Shown: positions 50,253 through 59,547, numbered from the stretch's first letter. The stretch: 64,000 nucleotides of DNA from Pseudothermotoga sp. (GCA_003510135.1 DOKY01000002.1:142486-206485), one strand, 5' to 3'. Made by a program: numbers and translations. The notes: a model not told the origin generated them from the letters alone.

Positions 50253-51107
50253 TTATTTGAACTCCACCTTCAAATTGGTCTTCGTAGCGAGCGCCTCGTC
50301 CAGATTGAGTTTTAGATGCTCGAATTCCACGTCTTTCAGCATCGAGCAAAAGATGTTCCTGTACTCTTTGTTAAAGAACATGCCACCGAAACCGAGTACT
50401 CTATCTGCATTCGTTACGGCAAGCACCTGACGGACCCTGTCGGTGAAAAGTTTCAGCTCTCTCTTCATGATTCTCTTCACCAGTTGTGTGTTCGGCATCA
50501 CTCTGGCGAAGGAGGCAATTTTTTCTTTGAAATCGCTGAACCTTTGCAGGTTCGCTAGCTGTTCGAGCTTGTCAAAATTGTAATAGTTCAATAGCTCGAG
50601 GAAGACCGGATCGTGTCCTGCAAGCCCATCCACGTGTAGCAGTGCCTCCACTATGATACTTTTCACGATGCTGAACGCGCTTGCTTCGTCATCGAAGAGG
50701 TGACCCCAACCGCCCGCACGAACGAACCTGCCGTTTTCATCGGTACCGACCACTATCGAACCAGTGCCCGCGATCGCGATCGTCAAAGGTTTCCCCTCAT
50801 ACAAACAAGCGATCAAGGCTTCGGCGTCTGACAGAACCATACGAGACGATTTTGCAAAGAGCTTCTCCAGAACAGCTGTCAAAACTGTCTTCCGCTCGGG
50901 ATCACCCGCACCTGAAAATGCTGCCCTCACTTCGTCCACCAGTCCAGACCAACTTCTCACTTCTTTGATCGTTCTTTCGAGCTCCTCAACGCTCACCGCA
51001 CTTATGTTGACACCTTTTTCGAAGATCTTTCTTTTGATCGTCCGGCCATCCTTTGCGAGCGTGGCTTTGAGGCTCGTCCCACCACCGTCCAGTCCGAGTA
51101 CCAACAT
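50253..51107 (-). CDS. BadF/BadG-type sugar kinase (second copy)
   Basis: This 284-residue protein has phosphate-1 GLDGGGTSLKATL, phosphate-2 IAGTGSIVVGTDENG, GGWGHLFDDEASAF and an adenosine motif VLGFGGMFFNKEY. This is the N-acetylglucosamine kinase-like branch without the cluster Cys of dehydratase activators. It differs clearly from the paralogue at 18132. It converges on tRNA-Pro, and its 5' end faces the tRNA-Ser promoter. Substrate unknown. Confidence 0.82.
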   Translation of the reverse strand: MLVLGLDGGGTSLKATLAKDGRTIKRKIFEKGVNISAVSVEELERTIKEVRSWSGLVDEVRAAFSGAGDPERKTVLTAVLEKLFAKSSRMVLSDAEALIACLYEGKPLTIAIAGTGSIVVGTDENGRFVRAGGWGHLFDDEASAFSIVKSIIVEALLHVDGLAGHDPVFLELLNYYNFDKLEQLANLQRFSDFKEKIASFARVMPNTQLVKRIMKRELKLFTDRVRQVLAVTNADRVLGFGGMFFNKEYRNIFCSMLKDVEFEHLKLNLDEALATKTNLKVEFK

Positions 51108-51119
51108 TTGTGCACCTCC

Positions 51120-51148
51120 TTTTCAACGGCTCCACTTGCGAGTATAAT
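51120..51148 (+). promoter_or_regulatory. Promoter of tRNA-Ser and probably of fba
   Basis: A perfect -10 TATAAT (51143-51148) has TTTTCA (51120-51125) 17 bases upstream. The mature tRNA begins eight bases further. Confidence 0.7.
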
Positions 51149-51155
51149 ATGAAAT

Positions 51156-51245
51156 GGAGGCGTGTCCGAATTGGCTAAGGAGCCGGTCTTGAAAATCGGT
51201 GGGGGTGAAGCCCCCTTGTGGGTTCGAGTCCCACCGCCTCCGCCA
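51156..51245 (+). tRNA. tRNA-Ser (anticodon TGA)
   Basis: A 90-nt type II tRNA with acceptor GGAGGCG/CGCCTCC, discriminator G and encoded CCA. The anticodon loop CTTGAAA gives TGA. A GC-rich long variable arm (GGGGGTGAAGCCCCC) is present. Confidence 0.97.
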
Positions 51246-51276
51246 GCTTTCAATACACCAACTGGGAGGTCTGCGT

Positions 51277-52209
51277 ATGCCACTCGTCAGCTCAAAACAG
51301 ATGTTCGAGAAGGCTTACGGTAAGTACGCCATAGGGGCCTTCAACGTCAACAACATGGAGATCCTTCAGGGCGTCATCGAAGCAGCGAAAGAGGAAAGAG
51401 CACCAGTGATACTACAAATCTCCGCGGGCGCGCGCAAGTACGCCAAGCAGGTTTATTTGATCAAGCTCATTCAGGCCGCCTTAGAAGATGCTCCGGACAT
51501 TCCCATATGTGTACACTTGGACCATGGAGATTCGTTCGAGCTTTGCAAGGCAGTCATCGACACCGGCTTCTTCACTTCGGTTATGATCGATGGCTCGCAC
51601 CTTCCATTCGAGGAGAACGTCAAGCTCACCAAACAGGTTGTTGACTACGCACACCCGCGAGGAGTCGTGGTGGAAGGAGAACTCGGAAGGCTTGTGGGAA
51701 TCGAGGAACACGTCGTGGTCAGCGAGAGAGAAGCTTCTATGACCGATCCAGACAAGGCCGTGGAGTTCGTTGAGAGGACGAATGTCGATTCACTTGCCAT
51801 AGCGATTGGAACCAGTCATGGTGCTTACAAGTTCAAGGGCGAACCAAGACTCGATTTCGATCGTCTGAGAGAGATTGCAAAGAGATTACCCAACTTTCCG
51901 TTGGTCCTCCACGGAGCTTCGAGCGTTTTGCCGGAGTTCGTCGAGAAGATAAACAAGTACGGTGGAAAGGTCGAAGGCGCCCGAGGTGTTCCGGAGGAAA
52001 TGATAAGAAAAGCAACGACCATGGGTATATGTAAGGTGAACATCGACACAGACTTGAGGCTTGCGATGACTGCCACGATACGAGAAGTATTCACACTCCA
52101 TCCTGAGGAGTTCGATCCGAGGAAATACCTTGGACCTGCACGCGAAGCGATAAAGCAACTTGTCAAGCACAAGATGAGGAACGTTCTTGGTTGCAGCGGT
52201 CAAGCTTGA
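51277..52209 (+). CDS. fba: Class II fructose-1,6-bisphosphate aldolase
   Basis: This 310-residue zinc enzyme of glycolysis and gluconeogenesis has GAFNVNNMEILQGVIEAA, the zinc-binding VHLDHGD, the VEGELGRLVG loop, IGTSHGAYKF and the PLVLHGASSV motif. ATG 51277 is preceded by GGGAGGTC. It starts 31 bases after the tRNA-Ser CCA end, with no terminator between, so it may be expressed from the tRNA promoter. It converges with rsfS, overlapping by 10 bases. Confidence 0.94.
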   Translation: MPLVSSKQMFEKAYGKYAIGAFNVNNMEILQGVIEAAKEERAPVILQISAGARKYAKQVYLIKLIQAALEDAPDIPICVHLDHGDSFELCKAVIDTGFFTSVMIDGSHLPFEENVKLTKQVVDYAHPRGVVVEGELGRLVGIEEHVVVSEREASMTDPDKAVEFVERTNVDSLAIAIGTSHGAYKFKGEPRLDFDRLREIAKRLPNFPLVLHGASSVLPEFVEKINKYGGKVEGARGVPEEMIRKATTMGICKVNIDTDLRLAMTATIREVFTLHPEEFDPRKYLGPAREAIKQLVKHKMRNVLGCSGQA

Positions 52210-52532
52210 AAGAGCTTGACCGCATCGCTCCACAGACCTTCAAGATCGTAAAATTCTCTGCCGCGTGTGGTGAAGATGTGCACGACGATGTCTCCGGCAT
52301 CTATTAACAGCCAGTCGTAACCTTCTCCCTTGTCGTAGTAGATGAGTGAGTGACCGTTGCTCAAAAAGAACTCAACCACCGCATTTCTCAGCGTCCCCAT
52401 ATGCGTTTGAGAGTTCGCGGTAGCGATCACGAAGAAATCCGCTGGCATCGGCGTTTTCCTCATGTCAAGCACCACAGTGTTGATTGCTTCTTTCTCGTTC
52501 ATCAGATCAAACAATCTCCTCAAGAGATCCAT
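52200..52532 (-). CDS. rsfS: Ribosome silencing factor RsfS (Iojap family)
   Basis: This 110-residue protein binds ribosomal protein L14 and blocks subunit joining when nutrients run low. It has the family pattern VVLDMRKTPMPADFFVIATANSQTH and GYDWLLIDAGDIVVHIFTTRGREFYDLEGLW. It lies four bases after glmS and is the last gene of the operon from 56050. Confidence 0.94.
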   Translation of the reverse strand: MDLLRRLFDLMNEKEAINTVVLDMRKTPMPADFFVIATANSQTHMGTLRNAVVEFFLSNGHSLIYYDKGEGYDWLLIDAGDIVVHIFTTRGREFYDLEGLWSDAVKLFQA

Positions 52533-52536
52533 TGCA

Positions 52537-54357
52537 TCACTCCACCGTCACGCTCTTCGCCAGATTCCTTGGCTTGTCCGGATCGAGTCCGAGGGCATCG
52601 GCGATGTAGTAGGCGAAGGTTTGAATCACCGGGGCCATCAGCACGGGATACAACTGCTCGGAAAACGAGTTCACACTCAGCACATCGTCCGCGATCTCAT
52701 GGACATCTTCACAGTCATCGCTGGTTAGCACTACAAGCTTCGCCTTTCGAGCCTTGCACTCGATCATGTTGTTCTTCATTTTGGCATACAGCGCATCGAG
52801 TGGCGCGATCGCGAAAACCGGAAACTCTGGCCCAAGCAGTGCGATCGGCCCGTGTTTCAACTCACCCGCGGGGTACGCAGTTGCATGGATGTAACTTATC
52901 TCCTTGAGCTTCAGAGCCCCTTCGAGTGCTGTTGGATAGCCCAGACCCCTTCCTATGTACATGAAATGCTGAAAATCCTTGTACTTCAAAGCGACCTCCT
53001 TTATGTGTTCCGTCCTGCTCAACGTTGCATCCAGAACTTCGGGAAGCCTCAGCAAACTATCAATCAGCTTTGTGCAACGCTCGTTCCACTGATCTCTGAG
53101 CTCAACTATCTTCAGCCCAAGCAGGTACAGCAACACAAGTTGCGTTACGTAACTTTTCGTTGCCGCAACGCTTATCTCGGGTCCTGCGTTGAGCAACAAC
53201 GTGTGATCCGATTCCCTCATCAGAGTCGAACCCACGACGTTGGTGATCGCCAGGACCTTCGCACCTTTCGACTTTGCCAGTCTCACGGATTCCAGAGTGT
53301 CCGCAGTCTCTCCAGACTGTGAAACGGCAACCAAGACGGTGTTTTCGTCAAAGTTCGGTCTTTTGTATCTGAATTCGGACGAAACTTCCACATCGACGCA
53401 CACGTCGCTCAAATTCTCGAGAAAATATTTGAAAGAAAGCGCAGCGTAGCTGCTCGTTCCACAGGCAACAACTTTCAACGTTTTCGAACTCGCGAGCAGA
53501 TCCTGCAGCTCTCCGATCTCCGGCAGATGTACCTTCGCAGATTTGATCCTTCCAGACAGTGTTGCGGCAACACAGGACGGTTCTTCGAAGATCTCCTTCA
53601 ACATGTAGTGTTTGTAGCCAAACTTCTGTGCCGTCTCGTACGTCCAGTCGATGTGTGTTGGCCTTCTCTCTTTCTTGCGTCCGACCACGTCGAAAACTTC
53701 GAAGCGATCCTTTGAGACGCAGAAAATGTCTCCATCTTCAAGAAAAACCATGTCCTTGGAGTACTTCAGCAAAGGTGTCACATCCGAGGCTATCCCTGCG
53801 ACTCCGTCGCCAACGGTCAAGATCAGAGGAGAACCCTTCCTTGTACCCACAATGATGTCTGGATGATCAACGTGAATGACGGCAATTGCGAAGCTTCCTT
53901 CGAGCAGTTTCACTGCTTTCCTCACAGCTTCCACGAGGTCTGTTGTGTAGTACTCTTCGATGAGGTGTGGGATCACTTCGGTGTCGGTGTCTGAGACGAA
54001 CCTGTGGCCAACTTCCTCGAGTCTCTTTTTGAGCTCTTTGAAATTCTCTATGATTCCGTTGTGTACGACACAAAGTTTTGATTGACAGTCCGTGTGTGGA
54101 TGTGCATTGACATCATTTGGTTCTCCGTGTGTTGCCCAGCGCGTATGCGCGATCCCCAGGGTGATCCTTTCGTTGAGCAGTTCGGAAAGTTTTTCCTTCA
54201 GTGAGGCAACCCTGCCTTTGTTTTTCTCAATGCGCAAAGAAGAATCTCGAAGGAAAGCCACACCCGCAGAGTCGTAACCTCTGTATTCGAGTTTCTCAAG
54301 GCCTTCTATGAGGTCGGAAACGACGATCTCACCTACCAACCCCACTATCCCGCACAC
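52537..54357 (-). CDS. glmS: Glutamine-fructose-6-phosphate aminotransferase
   Basis: This 606-residue enzyme makes glucosamine 6-phosphate for the cell wall. Translation starts at GTG 54357 so that the mature chain begins with the nucleophile Cys (CGIVGLVGE), with GGGGGAG upstream. The glutaminase domain (~1-235) shows YRGYDSAGVAF and HTRWATHGEP. Two sugar isomerase domains follow, and the end LAKSVTVE is invariant. No glmS ribozyme leader is visible, because the start overlaps plsX. Confidence 0.95.
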   Translation of the reverse strand: MCGIVGLVGEIVVSDLIEGLEKLEYRGYDSAGVAFLRDSSLRIEKNKGRVASLKEKLSELLNERITLGIAHTRWATHGEPNDVNAHPHTDCQSKLCVVHNGIIENFKELKKRLEEVGHRFVSDTDTEVIPHLIEEYYTTDLVEAVRKAVKLLEGSFAIAVIHVDHPDIIVGTRKGSPLILTVGDGVAGIASDVTPLLKYSKDMVFLEDGDIFCVSKDRFEVFDVVGRKKERRPTHIDWTYETAQKFGYKHYMLKEIFEEPSCVAATLSGRIKSAKVHLPEIGELQDLLASSKTLKVVACGTSSYAALSFKYFLENLSDVCVDVEVSSEFRYKRPNFDENTVLVAVSQSGETADTLESVRLAKSKGAKVLAITNVVGSTLMRESDHTLLLNAGPEISVAATKSYVTQLVLLYLLGLKIVELRDQWNERCTKLIDSLLRLPEVLDATLSRTEHIKEVALKYKDFQHFMYIGRGLGYPTALEGALKLKEISYIHATAYPAGELKHGPIALLGPEFPVFAIAPLDALYAKMKNNMIECKARKAKLVVLTSDDCEDVHEIADDVLSVNSFSEQLYPVLMAPVIQTFAYYIADALGLDPDKPRNLAKSVTVE

Positions 54358-55318
54358 GAGCGATCTCCCCCGCGATCTTCTCAACGAGGTTCATCTGAAC
54401 ACCTTTCAGTGCGACTTCCAGCGCGTTTTTTATCGCCTTCCTGTCAGAAGAACCATGCGCCTTAATGACCAAGCCGTTGACGCCCAGTATGAAACCTCCG
54501 CCATAAGTTCTTGGGTCGAGTTTTTCCATCATTTTTTTCAGCGTTCGCGACAGCATCAGTGCACCCAGTTTTGCAAAGAAAGACGAACGCTTTATTTGCT
54601 CCTTGAGAATCGTAACGATCATCTTCGCTGTGCCTTCCATCGTTTTCATCGCCACGTTGCCCGAAAAGCCATCGCATACGACCACGTCGACCTTTCCAGT
54701 GTTTATGTCGTGTCCCTCAACGTTGCCAGCGAAATTCTCAGCGAGGTGAGTCTTGAGAAGTTCGTAGGCCTCCTTCGTGGTCTCATCACCTTTGCTCTCT
54801 TCCTCTCCCACATTGAGCAACCCAAGCTTTGGCCGATCCTTCCCCAGGACCTTCGCGTACGCAAGACCCATGACTGCGAAATCCAGAAGATGCTCGGCCC
54901 TCACACGAACGTTTGCCCCGGCATCTATCAAGACCGCGAAATCTTTGAGAGATGGAACTGGAACGGCCAGGGCTGGCCTATCCACATGCTCGATTCTGCC
55001 GAGCACGAAGGTTGCTCCAGCAAAGAGAGCACCGGTATTTCCGGCGCTGACGAAGGCGTCTATCTTCTTCTCCTTGAGGAGTTGCAAGCCCACATACATG
55101 GAGGAGTTCTTCCTGCGCAACACTTCGGTGGGCTTTACGTCCATCGGAAGGAAGTCGTCTACTTCCACTTTTTCAACATTATCTATATCCTTGAGCGCCT
55201 GTCTTGTTCCGACCAGCACCAGTTCGCCTTTTCCATCCGCAAGAAACTGCCTGGCGCCCTCCACGATCTCGACGGGCGCCTTGTCTCCTCCCATGACGTC
55301 GAGACCTATTCTCGGCAT
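54329..55318 (-). CDS. plsX: Phosphate acyltransferase PlsX
   Basis: This 329-residue enzyme converts acyl-ACP to acyl phosphate in phospholipid synthesis. It has the N-terminal IGLDVMGGDKAPVEIVEGA, SAGNTGALFAG and VVCDGFSGNVAMKTMEG. It overlaps glmS by 29 bases and follows rpmF by three, the usual rpmF-plsX order of many bacteria. Confidence 0.95.
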   Translation of the reverse strand: MPRIGLDVMGGDKAPVEIVEGARQFLADGKGELVLVGTRQALKDIDNVEKVEVDDFLPMDVKPTEVLRRKNSSMYVGLQLLKEKKIDAFVSAGNTGALFAGATFVLGRIEHVDRPALAVPVPSLKDFAVLIDAGANVRVRAEHLLDFAVMGLAYAKVLGKDRPKLGLLNVGEEESKGDETTKEAYELLKTHLAENFAGNVEGHDINTGKVDVVVCDGFSGNVAMKTMEGTAKMIVTILKEQIKRSSFFAKLGALMLSRTLKKMMEKLDPRTYGGGFILGVNGLVIKAHGSSDRKAIKNALEVALKGVQMNLVEKIAGEIARVRDSGVGR

Positions 55319-55321
55319 GCC

Positions 55322-55504
55322 TCACTCCGCTACTTCGAGGATTTGCTTGCCGTTGTAATAACCACAGTGCAGACAAACTCTATGCGGCAGCTTGGGTTGA
55401 CCACAGTTGGGACAGACGGCCATCGGGACACTTATGGATCTGTAGATCTTGGCCCTCTTCATGTGTGTCCTCGACCGTGACCTCTTTTGCTTTGGATTCG
55501 CCAT
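55322..55504 (-). CDS. rpmF: 50S ribosomal protein L32
   Basis: This 60-residue basic protein has ANPKQKRSRSRTHMKRA at its start and a zinc-binding motif CPNCGQPKLPHRVCLHCGYY with all four Cys, typical of zinc-form L32. It sits between the yceD-like gene and plsX. Confidence 0.97.
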   Translation of the reverse strand: MANPKQKRSRSRTHMKRAKIYRSISVPMAVCPNCGQPKLPHRVCLHCGYYNGKQILEVAE

Positions 55505-55507
55505 GGT

Positions 55508-56050
55508 TCAGCCCTCCTTCGTCAGGTTCTGCTTCACAAGGAAAAGTTTTTTCCACCTCGGATCGACGCTATCTTCAATGCACTTGTGGTCCTTTTCTTC
55601 GTTCAGATTCGCACCACAATAGGGACACAATCCTTTGCAATTGTCGCTGCACAGGACCTTCATGGGTATTTCGACCACGATCGCCTCAATTATCCTGTCT
55701 GTCAGATCGATCTGGTCCGAATCGTAGTATAGCACGTTCCTGAGAGACTTCAACTCCTCCTGATCACTTACGGGCATCTCCGAAACGGGTTTATACAGCG
55801 CCTCTATCGTGCCGTGGATGGGTAAGAAGACTGGCTTCAAACACCTGTCGCAAGGATGCTCGATCGTCGTTCTCGCATATCCTCCGACCGCTATACCGTC
55901 ACGAGCCGCAACCACCACGATCTTCACCTTGATGGGCTCAACCACTCTGCAGCGAGCACCGGGAGCGTCCACGTACTCGGCTTCAAAGACACCCTGGAGG
56001 ATCACTCTTTTTCTCAGCAGCACATCTTCCACACTTATGGTCCAGTTCAA
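55508..56050 (-). CDS. yceD: DUF177/YceD family protein
   Basis: This ~180-residue protein belongs to the YceD family found upstream of rpmF, linked to 23S rRNA synthesis or accumulation. Cys motifs are seen: CDRCLKP in the middle and CSDNCKGLCPYCGANL near the C-terminus, then C in DHKCIED, which suggests a zinc site. The frame opens at GTG 56059, but CGGAG is eight bases before TTG 56050, which I prefer. It is the first gene of the operon ending at rsfS. Confidence 0.88.
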   Translation of the reverse strand: MNWTISVEDVLLRKRVILQGVFEAEYVDAPGARCRVVEPIKVKIVVVAARDGIAVGGYARTTIEHPCDRCLKPVFLPIHGTIEALYKPVSEMPVSDQEELKSLRNVLYYDSDQIDLTDRIIEAIVVEIPMKVLCSDNCKGLCPYCGANLNEEKDHKCIEDSVDPRWKKLFLVKQNLTKEG

Positions 56051-56068
56051 CGCACTCACTCCGTTTCC

Positions 56069-56098
56069 ATTTTACACCCGCGAAGATCTTCCAAGCAA
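56069..56098 (-). promoter_or_regulatory. Promoter of the yceD-rpmF-plsX-glmS-rsfS operon
   Basis: On the minus strand TTGCTT (56098-56093) and TAAAAT (56074-56069) are 18 bases apart, just upstream of the first gene. Confidence 0.65.
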
Positions 56099-56159
56099 TT
56101 TTAAAGGCTTTCTCGGTTTGGGCTATTACAAAAGTGTTTCGAAACATGTGGAAAGCGAC

Positions 56160-56190
56160 TTGAACGACTCGGCTCAATCGATGGTAAAAT
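56160..56190 (+). promoter_or_regulatory. Possible promoter of the fliF operon
   Basis: TTGAAC (56160-56165) and TAAAAT (56185-56190) are 19 bases apart, slightly long. Transcription would start about 56197, close to the fliF start. Confidence 0.45.
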
Positions 56191-56202
56191 ACTTCAACAG
56201 GA

Positions 56203-57825
56203 GTGGTCCTTCTGGATTTCCTCAAAACACTTAAGGCGTTTTTCGCCAAGTTGCTTGATAAGTGGAAAGGCCTGCCGACCGCAAGCAAGATCCTGTTTGG
56301 AGGCACCCTTGTTTCGATCATTGTTGTGATCGTGGTCATGGCTGTCGTGCTCGCCGCGCCGGGATACGTGCCTTTGGTGAGTGGTCTCACCGAGGAGCAG
56401 GCCGGTTACATAGTGCAGCAGCTCGATGCGATGGGCGTCAAGTACAGGGTCGAGCCTGGAAGAATACTGATCTCCAAACGCTACAACGTCTACGAACTAC
56501 GCATGAGACTCGCCTCTGCTGGAATTTTGGGTCCAATGACGCGGGGTTTTGAAATTCTGGACCAGCAGAGCCTTGGCGCCACAAGTTTTGACAGACAGGT
56601 GCGCTACCAGATTGCGCTTCAAGGAGAACTCGAGAGAAGCATCATGACGATTTCTGGTGTGAAAAGCGCACGTGTTCATTTAACGCTTCCAAAGTACACC
56701 TACTACGTGCGTGGTGAGATGGTCGAGCCCAGGGCGTCAGTCCTTGTGGTCTTGGAACCTGGCAAAGATCTCAGTCAGACTCAAATCAAGGGTATCATGC
56801 AACTCGTTGCGGGAGCGGTGGAAGGATTGAAACTCGAAAACGTTCGTGTGATCGATCAGTATTCACGCGTTCTGAGCGACAGGGTGACGAGTTCGGCTGA
56901 AATGCTTGTTGCCGCCGACAGGACAGAACTGAAGATGAATTTGGAGAGCTATTACGCTAAGAAGATCAAGCAAACGCTTGAAGCCGTCTTTGGCGCTGGA
57001 AGGGTTGAGGTCATACCGGACATCAAGCTTGATTGGGAAAAAGTCGAGCGTCAGATCACCAAGTACGAGCCAATCACCAGACAGGGTGGTCTGATCAGGA
57101 GTCAGGAACAGGAGAGCGAAAAGAGTGTTAACATGCCCACCACTGGTGGTCCTGTGGGTACCGAAGCGAACATTCCCCCCACTTACCCCAGTTTAACGCC
57201 GCAGGGTACGGCCACGTATGAAAGGACAAGAACGATCACCAACTATGAACTGAGTTCAATCGTTGAGAACTTAGTTCAGAACAAAGAGGGTGAAATAAGA
57301 TCCGTGTCATTATCGGTCATCATTGACGCTTCATCGAGCGTTTTCAACGGTTTCAGCGAGACCGAGATGAACAAGTGGGCCACGATTGTTTCTGATCTTG
57401 TGGAGAAGGGCATAGGAGCGAGTTCTTCAGAGCAGAATCTGTCTGTCTCCGTGGCTTTTCTTCCATTTGACAGAAGCCTGGAAGAAGAATTCAGAAAGAG
57501 CCAGCTGGAACTGGAGCAGCGCAGGAGATACACCACGATGATGCTCGGTCTGTCTTTGCTCGCAGGCCTGTCGTTCTTGCTGATCTATTTGATCATCCTG
57601 CAGGTCAGGCGCGCGAAAGCGAGAAAAGCGATAGAAGCAAGGAAAGTGAGGATGGAAGAGGAGCTGAAACGAATGCTTGAGGAGGAGAAGACAAAAGAAG
57701 TACCATTATCACCCGAGGAGAAAGCTTTGCAAGAGTTGAGGGAGAATCTGGAGAAAGTTTTCAAAGAGGATCCCGAGGAGGTTGCCAGCGTGATAAAGCT
57801 CTGGTTGGTTGAAAGAGGGACCTGA
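56203..57825 (+). CDS. fliF: Flagellar MS-ring protein FliF
   Basis: This 540-residue protein builds the membrane ring on which the flagellum assembles. Helix 1 (about residues 27-48, LFGGTLVSIIVVIVVMAVVL) and helix 2 (about 446-466, LGLSLLAGLSFLLIYLIIL) flank the YscJ-like ring domains with GVKSARVHLTLP. The C-terminal EDPEEVASVIKLWLVERG binds FliG. The only in-frame normal start is GTG 56203, which is itself part of AGGAGTG. CTG 56212 is better spaced from that site. Confidence 0.93.
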   Translation: MVLLDFLKTLKAFFAKLLDKWKGLPTASKILFGGTLVSIIVVIVVMAVVLAAPGYVPLVSGLTEEQAGYIVQQLDAMGVKYRVEPGRILISKRYNVYELRMRLASAGILGPMTRGFEILDQQSLGATSFDRQVRYQIALQGELERSIMTISGVKSARVHLTLPKYTYYVRGEMVEPRASVLVVLEPGKDLSQTQIKGIMQLVAGAVEGLKLENVRVIDQYSRVLSDRVTSSAEMLVAADRTELKMNLESYYAKKIKQTLEAVFGAGRVEVIPDIKLDWEKVERQITKYEPITRQGGLIRSQEQESEKSVNMPTTGGPVGTEANIPPTYPSLTPQGTATYERTRTITNYELSSIVENLVQNKEGEIRSVSLSVIIDASSSVFNGFSETEMNKWATIVSDLVEKGIGASSSEQNLSVSVAFLPFDRSLEEEFRKSQLELEQRRRYTTMMLGLSLLAGLSFLLIYLIILQVRRAKARKAIEARKVRMEEELKRMLEEEKTKEVPLSPEEKALQELRENLEKVFKEDPEEVASVIKLWLVERGT

Positions 57826-57826
57826 G

Positions 57827-58837
57827 GTGCCAGAAAAGAAGCAGCTCACCGGAAAGAGGAAAGCCGCAATCTTGCTGGTTATGCTTGGTCCGGAAAAGGC
57901 AGCCCTGGTTTTGAAACATCTCGATGAATCCGACGTGGAACAGCTCACCATCGAGATAGCGAATCTTGGTAAGGTAACAGACGAAGAGAAGAGGCAGGTA
58001 CTGGCGGAGTTCCAAGACATCGCAAATGCCAGGCAGATGATTGCCCAGGGGGGAATAGAGTACGCTAAAGAGGTTCTACAGAAGGCGTTTGGACCAGAGA
58101 AAGCCATGAAGATCATAGAGCGGCTCGTTTCGAACCTTCAGGTGAAGCCGTTCGATTTCTTGAGACAGGCGGACCCTCTGCAGCTGGTGAACTTCCTGCA
58201 GAACGAGCATCCGCAGACGATCGCGGTGATACTGAGCTATCTCGAGCCCCAGTTCGCAGGTAAGATCCTCTCGGCGTTTCCAGAAGAACTTCAGGTCGAA
58301 GTGGTGAAGAGGATCGCGCTGCTCGAACGAACTTCCCCGGACGTGATAAGGGACATAGAGAAGAATCTCGAGCGCAAGTTGTCTGGTTTCGTCATGCAGA
58401 CTTTCAGCCAGGTGGGTGGTGTGGACACCGCGGCGGAGATTATGAACAGCATAGACAGAAGCTCCGAAAGAAAGATTATGGAGAAACTGTCGTACGATTC
58501 TCCAGAGCTCGCGGAGGAGATACGCAGAAGAATGTTCGTGTTCGAAGACATTGTCAAGTTGGACGACAGATCAGTGCAGATTGTGCTCAGAGAAATCGAG
58601 ACGCGTGATCTGGCACTTGCACTCAAGGGTGCATCCGAGGAAGTGAAGCAGAAGATCTTCAAGAACATATCCAAGAGGGCTGCCCAACTCCTGCAGGACG
58701 AGCTCGAGTACATGGGACCGGTCAGGTTGAAGGACGTAGAAGAAGCACAGCAAAAGATCATAAACGTCATCAGGAGACTCGAAGAAGCTGGAGAAATCAT
58801 CATTGCGCGTGGTGGCGGTGAGGAGCTGATCGTATGA
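57827..58837 (+). CDS. fliG: Flagellar motor switch protein FliG
   Basis: This 336-residue protein has the full three-domain FliG. The N-terminal LVMLGPEKAALVLKHL contacts FliF, the middle EHPQTIAVILSYLEP carries the EHPQ motif for FliM, and the C-terminal VFEDIVKLDDRSVQIVLREIE holds the charged residues that meet the stator. GTG 57827 is favoured, with GAGGGA before it. It follows fliF with no gap. Confidence 0.95.
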   Translation: MPEKKQLTGKRKAAILLVMLGPEKAALVLKHLDESDVEQLTIEIANLGKVTDEEKRQVLAEFQDIANARQMIAQGGIEYAKEVLQKAFGPEKAMKIIERLVSNLQVKPFDFLRQADPLQLVNFLQNEHPQTIAVILSYLEPQFAGKILSAFPEELQVEVVKRIALLERTSPDVIRDIEKNLERKLSGFVMQTFSQVGGVDTAAEIMNSIDRSSERKIMEKLSYDSPELAEEIRRRMFVFEDIVKLDDRSVQIVLREIETRDLALALKGASEEVKQKIFKNISKRAAQLLQDELEYMGPVRLKDVEEAQQKIINVIRRLEEAGEIIIARGGGEELIV

Positions 58838-59547
58838 TCATCAAGAAGAAACAGCTCCTTATAGATGCTCCCTGCATCGTTGGAAAAAAAGAACGGCAGA
58901 GCAACGATTCGAACAACGCGTTCGATCCCGCGATTGTGACAAGAATCCTGGAAGAGGCTAAGGCTAAGGCCGACGAGATTCTGCGTCAGGCTGAAGCCGA
59001 AGCGACCAAGATGTTGAACGAAGCGAAAGAGAAGAGACAGAAGATGATCCAGGAGATGGAACTCGAGAGGCAGCAGTTTAAAAAACATCTCGGAGAAATT
59101 TCGCAGCGGCTCAACGTCTTGATGTCGAGCTTTCAAAAGCAGCTCGAAAAAGAGAGGGAAGAAATATTCGAAGAGCTGATCGATGTGCTGAGAATCTTGA
59201 TAGAAAAGATCGCCTTTAAGATGCTCGACGAGGTTGATTTTCGTCAGAAGATGAACAGAATTTTCACGAAACTGTCCGAGGTCAAAAGCGCCAAGGTGAT
59301 GCTCAGTGAGGAAGACGCAGAACGTTTTCCGGAAATTCTGAAGCAGTGCGAGACGATGGGTTTCGAGGTCGTTCGATCCTCATCTTTGAAACCGGGCGAG
59401 GTGCTCGTAGATACGGAACTTGGAGTCCTCGATGGAACCAGGAAAGCAGCCGCCATGCTGGTTGAGAAGCTGATAGAGGAGGTCTTTGGACCTGTCGGAA
59501 CCAGTGAAGTTTCTCAGGCAGTTCAAGGAGAAACTCAACAGCGCTGA
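58834..59547 (+). CDS. fliH: Flagellar assembly protein FliH
   Basis: This 237-residue protein has a long charged coiled coil in the first half (about residues 40-110, with AEAEATKMLNEAKEK and neighbours), then the FliH/HrpE domain, which holds the ATPase FliI at the export gate. It overlaps fliG by four bases and fliI by 62. Confidence 0.88.
   Translation: MIIKKKQLLIDAPCIVGKKERQSNDSNNAFDPAIVTRILEEAKAKADEILRQAEAEATKMLNEAKEKRQKMIQEMELERQQFKKHLGEISQRLNVLMSSFQKQLEKEREEIFEELIDVLRILIEKIAFKMLDEVDFRQKMNRIFTKLSEVKSAKVMLSEEDAERFPEILKQCETMGFEVVRSSSLKPGEVLVDTELGVLDGTRKAAAMLVEKLIEEVFGPVGTSEVSQAVQGETQQR

Noticed and set aside
52537..54400. glmS ribozyme upstream of glmS
   Set aside because: The glmS start lies inside the plsX coding region and there is no untranslated leader to hold the ribozyme.
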